Below, in pieces: positions 58,807 through 64,000 of a DNA stretch of 64,000 bases. The notes under the pieces were generated by a model, which saw nothing but the letters and a program-made list of their open reading frames with translations, searched no databases and had not been told where the DNA came from. The translations under genes and the position numbers were made by a program. The DNA is taken from the NCBI GenBank assembly GCA_025024175.1, contig QCXZ01000064.1, positions 25,416,286 to 25,480,285 on the forward strand, in the 5' to 3' direction. Source of the stretch: Rhyzopertha dominica (lineage: Eukaryota > Arthropoda > Insecta > Coleoptera > Bostrichidae). Position 1 is the first letter of the stretch; each line of letters begins with the position of its first letter.

Positions 58807-61800
58807 TTTTAATAGGCCTATTAAAAAGTTTTTGAAAAATAAAAATATTTGGAGACTGAACGTTTGTATTTCGAGGTTTACGGATTATGATCTTTCTATT
58901 TATTTAAAATATTTTTAGTTTTGTTGGACTTCTGGTTACACCAAAATAGACATCAACTTCCTTACTTTTAATAGAATGCCATGTATTTTAGTGCATTTTT
59001 GACTTCCTTGATGAATTTTAAGGTCACTTTATACACAACACTTGTGGCCTTATAGGTCGGCAGCTTTGGGAGTTATTTGGCAATTTATGCAAAAGTCACA
59101 GTAGTACTGCATGAAGAAATTTACACTATTTCCGGAACTACAAAAAAGTGTTTTTCACCTCCTTGTAGAGGACATGTAGAAGTATTTATTATCATAAACT
59201 TTGATTTTCTTTTTTTTAGATCAAAACAATAATGTAACGCAGCCAACATTGACAAATTCAATAATAACAACAAAATTGCGTCTGTCATTAGTTCCCCATA
59301 AAGACGAGTGGATTATCCCTTAAAATTGCCACCAGATGTCGTAGTGTTATCCACATTGTAATTCTCGTAAATTCATTAATGTATAACCTTGTTTCCTTCT
59401 AGTTGAACGGTACATTTATTTGTATACCATTAAATACACATCAAATTACTTTTCAGCAGGTCTCATGTTATAAGTATGTATTTCTTATAGTTTCTGATTA
59501 ATTTAAATAAAAATGAAATCTGTATCTCTTTTCATGAAAACTGCGTGAACTTTATCTTTTTTTGTGCCCCTTGTTATACTACGACGGTAAATTCTCAATA
59601 TCGCTAGACCTGATATTGCTTGATTTATTCCCAGAAATGATTTTACATACTAGCAAGTAGTAGGCTTGGGAAAGAATTTGACGCCTGTGACATTTTCTTA
59701 CACCCTGTTAATTATCAGTGATATTTAAATTTATTTTATCTAAGTAAGTGATATAATAATTTTCAAATATTGTTATGCGCTATACAGTGCTGTTTTATGC
59801 ATGACTAATACTAAGTGATTTAGCACATTTATAACTCATAACAATTGTTCAAAATGATGACCATTTTCAACCATACATCTTTCAACCTGAGCCTGACCGC
59901 CTTTAAATTCCACCCCATAAATAACAATTCATTGGGTAAGATTCGGGGATCGTAGAGGGCAACGCAATAGACCAATACGTCCAGTCCATCTAACCATCTA
60001 TCTCCAAAGATGTGGTCCAAGTCATCAGTTTTCAAACATGCGGTTCATTTTTCAAGAACTATGGGCTGGAGCTTCATCCATTTGGTACCAGCAATTTAGG
60101 AGCACATTTTGTAGGAGATTATAAAAACAAATTGATACAGTTGTTAGTAAAATTTAAAGATCTTTCAGAGTTCTGATTGCATCAAAAGCGAAAAACGTTA
60201 AAACTGTATATTCTCGTTGTTTGGTAAAATGGGCATGGTGGCATTAAACACACCTTCTTCGGAAAACTTCGCCTCATCAGTCCAAATTATCCTCTTCAAA
60301 AAACCTTGATCTAGCCGGATGTGATTTAAAATATTTTCACAAAACGCACTCTGCATAATGTCCCCAGGTTGAGCAACTTGTACTTTGGTAAACTTGAAAT
60401 CGTGCATTCTGGTTGTTTCAAAATTTCTTGAAGCTACGAACACGTGATGCCCAAATCGTAAGCATGCGAATCTAAGTTTTGAAATCGTTTTATGTTTTGA
60501 TTGCGCCCAAATTTTAAAAAATTTCAATGGTATCTTCTGAAATGTTTTTCAGAAATAGGCAGCAAATGTGGATACCTTTCATTAACAGTTCTGCACGTTC
60601 TACTGGTAATTTGACCGTATTCACCATGTATGTAAATTAATTTCTAAACAAATCCTTTGGAATATGTATTTTAATAGGCCACTCGCTTTAAGACATCTCG
60701 TATATAGCTTAGCACCTTCACAGGTGATTAACATATGTGTGTATGACAGGCACAATCTGCATCATTGACTCCATAATACCCTGATAATTATTTTACATGT
60801 CCTTTTACGCTCCTCCACATCACGTAAAGCCCCAGCAGCGTTCTGCGGAGTCATTCAGTGTGGCAGACAATAAAAGAAACTTCTTCGCGTCCTTCCACAT
60901 GCGAATCATCGTACGTATAGATTTTATCGCTGAAACAATAAGTAGGCCGTACGTTTCGGTTTTTTCCCTATCGGCATCATCGCAGTCGGACACTTTCCCC
61001 CATGAGGGACCAACCGTTGCCTTGACCGGAACAACCATCAGCTTGCCTAACGTCACCGGAAGCACTTTCAGCTTCGACGCAGCTCGTTCATATACAGTCG
61101 AAGGTATAGAACGAACTTGTTACGCGTGAAGACCAACCACCATCATCAGTTTTTATTCGGACGAGTTACATAATTTTTTGTTTTGCATAATAACTGTAAT
61201 GAAGAAACTGTTTCCGGAACTTCTTGAATTCCTTATTCCAAGCATTTCGGAACTTACACCACCTTACAGCCTGGAAAATGGCGCTTTAATAGGTGTGTGA
61301 ATCTTGAGAACCTTCTGTAGGAAAATGTATGAAAAGTTGGATGCTTTCATATATTAGAGGTAATTCATTTATATTATTTCTCTGGAAGAATTATGGGCAA
61401 AATGTGTGTACCTTTGTTCTAGTTCTTTTCGGCAACTAACATTCGTATCAAAACGTCTGCTTTGATCTACCGAAAAGTAAGTCAAACTCTAAGTATTAAA
61501 TGCTGAAGATAACTAACTTAATACCATGAAATATAACAAATAAAGAAAATACCAAGGAAAGATATAAACAGGAATCCATGCTTTGCAGACTGATAAAGAC
61601 GAGATCCTGAACCATACAATCGGCCACTAGTTAGGCCTGCTATTGATAAAAAGCGCCAAAGTACAGCAACAAGTTTCGAATTATCAGTATACACAGCAGG
61701 AGCAAAATCAAATTGCTCGTAATAGAACCTTGTATTAAAAGTTGGCAAAAATGTTATTTTGAATAGTATTGATCTATGTTTTAAGTGTACTATATATTTC

Positions 61801-63808
61801 TTTTTTAAAAATATAGTTACTTGGTGGCAAACACTGACGGACCTGTTAGTGTGTTGAAGAAGGTGTACGGGTAATTAAAGGCAGCTAAGCGATAACAGTT
61901 TAGGTGTGAGGTTATACAAGTACTGTAGTTAGGTATACAGTGATTAGTGAAGTAGGAATTTTGAAGAACAAAGTATACGAAGACTTCTTCCACTAGGACT
62001 CTGAGGATTCCAGTCCACTCCTAAAAGGTTAGTTCACTCCACCAAAATTCAGCTTGATGAAAAGTTATTCTCAAAGACTGCGATTTGTCACCTCAGCAAG
62101 TGTATGAATGGAGCAACAAATCTGGAAAAGACCTGAAAGTAAGTTATCTTATAATGCTGGATAAAGTCATTACCCTTTTGAAAATGAGTCTCGATTCTGT
62201 GGATTACATTAAGCACCATATTTTCAGCAAGATGGGTGCCGAAGAAACTGACCCGAGAAGTTGTTGCATGTGGACAACTTTCGCGTCAATACGCAGCATA
62301 AGGAGGCGCGTTTCTGATAAACAACAATAAACAACAATAAAAGGGCTTAAAATTGCTTTTCGTTGTCCACGTATATTTAATGAGTTACTTCCTTCCACTC
62401 TTTGTATCTTAGCTTCTTCAATTTTACTGGCCACACTTTTATAGATAATCTATTCTCACAGGTCTTGTAACATGTTCCAGTTCAGTGTTCTTTGCTATTG
62501 TATCCATATTTTTTACATCCAAATAAGACCCTTTTTGTAGCAAAAGCTTACAATTCTACTTTTACCGTCCCTTACATATGTCAGAACGTTTTCCTAGATG
62601 TTTTGATATTTGGGTTGAATAATTTACAAACATGGTTTCTGATTCTCCTTATGTACTCCTTTCTTGTTACCTCTACTTTTCTATTTGGATATCTATTTTT
62701 TCTTCTTCAACGCCAAATTCTTTTGTTAGTCATTGTTACAACATCGCTTGCATGCACACTATATGAATGTTCCTTGCTTACCAAGCTATGAGATCTCTTT
62801 ATCTCACTGTGCCTTGCAACCGTTAGCAGTGTTACGTTAAATAGTATAGGTTCCGCAGTAAATCGAGTTTTTTCTTGATCTCATTCATGCTTCGACACTG
62901 CCTCAGTACCTTAATATCAATCCCGCTACATCCTTATAGTATGTTTTATTTTCCATAATCTGATGACTTGATGAACGTAGTATTGTTGCTCAAAAATTGG
63001 TTGTTTTAACTTTCTTTATGGACTTAAAGTTCCTGGTGTATGTGAGACTTAAGGAGCTTTGTTACTTTATTCCAACCAAGTAAGATAAGGTAAGAATTAT
63101 GATGTCATGATCAAGCAGTTGATACAAAATAATTCAGCTCATTGCATGTGGATAGTTTATCAATTGCTAGCCCTATATAAAAACACAGTTGGCGTTGAAT
63201 AACAAATGAAGATACTCATATAATGTCATTCGAAAGCTTATGATCTGACACAATGGTGAATGCGAATTAGTAACAGCTTATCATTGTCTACGTTAAGTGT
63301 TATTATATCTACGGTCATTACTGAGCTATGTTTTGAATGTTAATTAGCTGATTTAATTTCTTGGACCACAAAACGATTCTTTCTTCTGATTTCTGTATTT
63401 CGCTTCCTTCCTACGTTTGTTTAGAATACAACATAAAATCAGTCCTTTAAGACAAAAAATGTATCTTCTAAAATCAGTATAGGTGAAGAATTCATGATAT
63501 ATGTTCCTTTCTACATTTTTATTAAAAAAAACGCTATTGGTATTTATCCAAAACGGTAGACAAAGGATCCAATTTTTGCTATGAAATGACATTAAAATAG
63601 CTAGACCACTACTACTAGGTTGTTTCTTAATAAATTTGGCATACTTACGTTGTACTCTAGTTGTGTTAAATCTAAATCTCCTATACTCTCGATCCCACGA
63701 TTCAATAGGAAGTCTCCAGTCGACGTCTTCTTCGGGTGCGGAAGGCAAATTTCTCGTCCTAAGAGCTGGTACCGGCACATAATCGGAAGCCTCACCAACG
63801 AAAACAAC
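43075..63808 (-). CDS. ZP-domain membrane protein, dusky/miniature type (nine exons, 5' partial)
   Basis: Nine exons with GT-AG borders and fully consistent phases give about 428 residues. The first exon and signal peptide must lie beyond 64 kb or be unseen. The ZP domain runs from IEAECQDDYMKIRVGFNGSF through CMYINGTGRDYYEFYIQLNR, NFMWNTVTVQYNPLIEEEY, a long conserved middle, DGFDIVVNDCYAHNGA and CPVDDKLISRFRGSW to CDVRMCHGRCP. A furin-type RKKR site follows the CHW block. Then come one transmembrane helix (WFSALLALGGGAVCLLGGAL) and a 28-residue cytoplasmic tail. This is the layout of the insect dusky/miniature/dusky-like ZP proteins, which tie the apical epidermal membrane to cuticle in wings and bristles. 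Which paralogue it is cannot be settled here. Introns hold transposons and a tRNA. Confidence 0.85.
43327..43501 (-). CDS. ZP gene exon H (furin site region)
   Basis: Acceptor ATTTTCCAG, donor GTACGGTC (non-canonical after +2 but in phase). Reads SQACHWRNIKGVRKKRAIDT, so the cleavage site sits soon after the ZP domain, then a Pro/Ser-rich stalk and EGESEDYRNASEL. Confidence 0.8.
43815..44580 (+). mobile_element. Penelope-like element relic, 3' part with GIY-YIG endonuclease
   Basis: Two forward frames (43844-44173, 44173-44424) read FQAYIPYVARVTDRISRVLK, KDKRDTLSATGVYCIP and a Cys motif. Then RLKEHKAYCRLGRNERSVLV and EAIEIHKHFNRKEETLRLNR follow, the GIY-YIG endonuclease end of Penelope-like retroelements. 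The frame shifts at the YIG position, where the text is VYIATAK then a stop. Inverted sequences of about 65 bp at 43815-43880 and 44503-44578 (AACGTTTC...GGCCTTTAGATC type) flank it. The reverse transcriptase half is missing. It sits inside a ZP-gene intron. Confidence 0.7.
44586..44830 (-). repeat. BEL/Pao LTR (3' in element orientation)
   Basis: Starts TGTTGTGATATGTTAG. Shares AAAAATTTGCATCGAAGGTAT and GGGCCGAC-GTAATTAT with the copy at 50208. Contains about 45 extra bases near 44690-44730. Confidence 0.65.
45264..45692 (-). pseudogene. BEL/Pao integrase remnant
   Basis: The 142-residue frame has TDLKSDALMIAFHLFLYKKG and LPSDMYNGTNFAGADAEL. The second catalytic Asp region (normally SDNGTNF) is changed to MYNGTNF. 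A C-run (CCCCCCCCC at about 45354) may be a sequencing problem. Confidence 0.7.
46300..46660 (-). pseudogene. BEL/Pao RNase H remnant
   Basis: Reads LHGFADAGESAYGACLYVRS near 46640-46580. In another frame come LKLCAALILS, VLAWIHRSSKQWRIFIANRV and EIHHL, the standard BEL/Pao RNase H to integrase linker blocks. Confidence 0.65.
47997..48260 (-). pseudogene. BEL/Pao aspartic protease remnant
   Basis: Reads VLLSTCEVKVRDANGKYLRT then ALLNTGSQVNFFTTAFARQL. The catalytic DTG is changed to NTG, so the protease is dead even where the frame is open. Follows the gag knuckles. Confidence 0.7.
48772..50163. mobile_element. hAT-like non-autonomous transposon, 1.39 kb
   Basis: Ends CATGGGCGTACC / GGGTACACCCATG form a 12-13-bp inverted repeat. 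GACAAGAC occurs exactly on both sides (48764-48771 and 50164-50171), an 8-bp duplication typical of hAT insertion. Next to the left end is a G-rich hairpin (GGGGGGCAACTGCCCCCC). The inside is non-coding. It interrupts the BEL/Pao 5' leader, so it is younger than that element. Confidence 0.8.
50208..50405 (-). repeat. BEL/Pao LTR (5' in element orientation)
   Basis: Starts TGTTGTGTTCCAGG. It aligns by eye to 44586-44830 until the AACAAGCAATAAC text, after which the two diverge. Confidence 0.65.
50410..51780. other. ZP intron sequence without a recognised feature
   Basis: A 92-codon forward frame at 50482-50760 has no known domain. Nothing else was recognised. Confidence 0.35.
51782..51944 (-). 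CDS. ZP gene exon G (end of ZP-C)
   Basis: Acceptor TTGTTTCAG, donor GTAAGTATA. Reads CPVDDKLISRFRGSWSETGV then KTFRFTGSPALYIECDVRMC and HGRCP. Followed by the 8.3-kb transposon-filled intron. Confidence 0.85.
52073..52151 (-). CDS. ZP gene exon F
   Basis: Acceptor GATTTTAG, donor GTAACATTG. Reads DGFDIVVNDCYAHNGATKKI then QLIDEYG, part of ZP-C. Confidence 0.85.
52211..52365 (-). CDS. ZP gene exon E (ZP-N/ZP-C linker)
   Basis: Acceptor CACTTTCAG, donor GTAACAAAA. Reads VATGNPVVFTLTPPECYMEI, then VTGPVRVGDPLTLIIYMRSK. Confidence 0.85.
52432..52568 (-). CDS. ZP gene exon D
   Basis: Acceptor ATATTGCAG, donor GTAAGTATA. Reads KNFMWNTVTVQYNPLIEEEY then FKVTCEYGYDFWKTVTF. Confidence 0.85.
52570..55399. 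other. ZP intron, non-coding
   Basis: AT-rich intron sequence with no coding exon, tRNA or transposon end recognised. Confidence 0.45.
55400..55407 (-). terminator. RNA polymerase III terminator of tRNA-Lys
   Basis: An eight-T run on the reverse strand, a few bases past the tRNA 3' end. Confidence 0.8.
55412..55484 (-). tRNA. tRNA-Lys(UUU)
   Basis: The 73-nt reverse-strand sequence folds as a full cloverleaf: acceptor GCCCGGG/CUCGGGC with discriminator G, D arm with AGCTCAGTCGGTAGAGC, anticodon stem TTGGA/TCCAA around CTTTTAA (anticodon TTT), and T arm GGTTCAAGTCC. The A-box and B-box promoters are intact, so it is probably functional. It lies in a ZP-gene intron, same strand, 39 bases from an exon. 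Confidence 0.95.
55524..55657 (-). CDS. ZP gene exon C
   Basis: Acceptor TTTAACAG, donor GTACGTAG. Reads GYAYDPDCMYINGTGRDYYE and LNRCGTLGKNTHNEDNRKTP. Ends in phase 0. tRNA-Lys begins 39 bases into the following intron. Confidence 0.85.
55660..57270. other. ZP intron, non-coding
   Basis: No feature recognised. Confidence 0.4.
57281..57535 (-). pseudogene. Mariner transposase C-terminal fragment
   Basis: Reads NADFELMIHPAYSPDLSPSEFH, the HPPYSPDLAPSDFHLF block carrying the last catalytic Asp of mariner transposases. Then comes VQEFFRGKVPDYLKK from the tail. The LF after FH is lost and the frame shifts near the end. Inserted in a ZP-gene intron. Confidence 0.7.
58603..58686 (-). CDS. ZP gene exon B (start of ZP-N)
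   Basis: Acceptor TTATTACAG, donor GTGAGTAAA. Reads HIEAECQDDYMKIRVGFNGS then FTGLVYSA, the first beta strands and first Cys of the ZP domain. Confidence 0.85.
58754..58802. repeat. (AT)n microsatellite
   Basis: About 24 AT units just upstream of exon B in the intron. Confidence 0.95.
59820..60530 (-). pseudogene. Mariner-like transposase relic
   Basis: The first piece (60198-60527) holds LRFGHHVFVASRN and later FLKRIIWTDEAKFSEEGVFN, the second catalytic block (FTDEAxF, aspartate). The second piece (59829-60035) holds LDHIFGDRWLDG and a degenerate PRILPNELLFMG where WPPRSPDLTPxDFFLWG is expected. The final catalytic Asp is lost. It is the same transposase type as the fragments at 13.7 and 17.6 kb. 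It lies in a ZP-gene intron. Confidence 0.6.
60790..61130. other. GC-rich, coding-like island of unknown nature
   Basis: This 340-bp stretch is clearly richer in G+C than its surroundings and is open on both strands: 110 codons forward, and 81 reverse (VVPVKATVGPSWGKVSDCDD, AIKSIRTMIRMWKDAKKFLL). No domain recognised. It could be an unspliced exon, a retroposon piece or a domesticated fragment. Confidence 0.35.
61130..63640. other. ZP intron, non-coding
   Basis: AT-rich intron with no supported feature. The 99-codon forward frame at 62492-62791 is a hydrophobic low-complexity frame without recognisable homology. Confidence 0.35.
63649..63808 (-). CDS. ZP gene exon A (pre-ZP region)
   Basis: Acceptor TTTACAG, donor GTAAGTATG. 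Reads VVFVGEASDYVPVPALRTRN and EEDVDWRLPIESWDREYRRF, an acidic/basic stretch before the ZP domain. Ends in phase 1. Confidence 0.75.
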
Positions 63809-64000
63809 CTGTAAACATTTGCAGTAAAGACCAATGTGACAAGTGTTTAAAAAATACAGAAAAAAGGCGCTAATCTAAGTTAAGGATTTCTGTGTTATGT
63901 TTTCACTTGCTTGCGTACTCCAGAATAGAAGTGTGAATAGAAATTGTCCACCCACTTACATGTTAAACAAGGTATAATATGCACATGTGCTAAAGTACTG

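Noticed and set aside
62492..62791. 99-codon hydrophobic forward frame
   Set aside because: Low-complexity T-rich DNA gives Phe/Leu-rich frames; no conserved motif.
1..64000. CRISPR arrays, bacterial operons, ribosome binding sites
   Set aside because: Eukaryotic introns, TATA boxes and insect transposons throughout; no regularly spaced repeats with unique spacers.

Overview
This is insect nuclear DNA, not prokaryotic. It is AT-rich, with genes split by short GT-AG introns, a nuclear tRNA-Lys, an ecdysis-triggering-hormone-type neuropeptide gene, and many relics of insect transposons (mariner/Tc1, hAT-like, jockey/CR1-type LINE, BEL/Pao, Penelope-like). A beetle would fit the peptide sequence, but that is a guess. 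One 100-N gap and scattered single n's show a draft assembly.

Layout. 1-21 kb: mostly non-genic, with a mariner relic, a 1.1-kb palindromic foldback, a LINE reverse transcriptase split by an inverted-repeat insertion, a decayed BEL/Pao retrotransposon (8.2-11.8 kb) and further mariner and hAT-like remnants. 21.3-22.1 kb: a three-exon gene for an ETH-type neuropeptide precursor. 23.9-25.2 kb: a reverse-strand LINE. 25.3-41.2 kb: a Penelope-like element split by a foldback MITE, which is itself split by a Maverick/Polinton (adintovirus-like) element. 43.1-63.8 kb: a reverse-strand gene for a dusky/miniature-type ZP-domain membrane protein, nine exons seen and its 5' end outside the window. Its 8.3-kb intron holds a Penelope-like relic and an LTR-flanked BEL/Pao element carrying a hAT-like insertion. 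tRNA-Lys(UUU) lies in another intron.

The main find is the Polinton at 25875-40293 (14.4 kb). It has about 655-bp terminal inverted repeats starting AGTAGGGG, a perfect 6-bp target duplication (GGTAAG), protein-primed-type DNA polymerase B, a chromodomain integrase, an adenovirus-type cysteine protease, a candidate double-jelly-roll major capsid protein, a penton-like minor capsid protein, a parvovirus-type phospholipase A2 protein, a RING-finger protein and several small unknown proteins. The genes would form a virus-like replication, integration and capsid module. Major capsid and PLA2 frames are open, while polymerase, integrase, protease and penton are broken by frameshifts, so this copy is probably dead unless some indels are assembly errors. 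Predicted spliceosomal introns in the RING and polymerase genes imply nuclear expression. No packaging ATPase was found.
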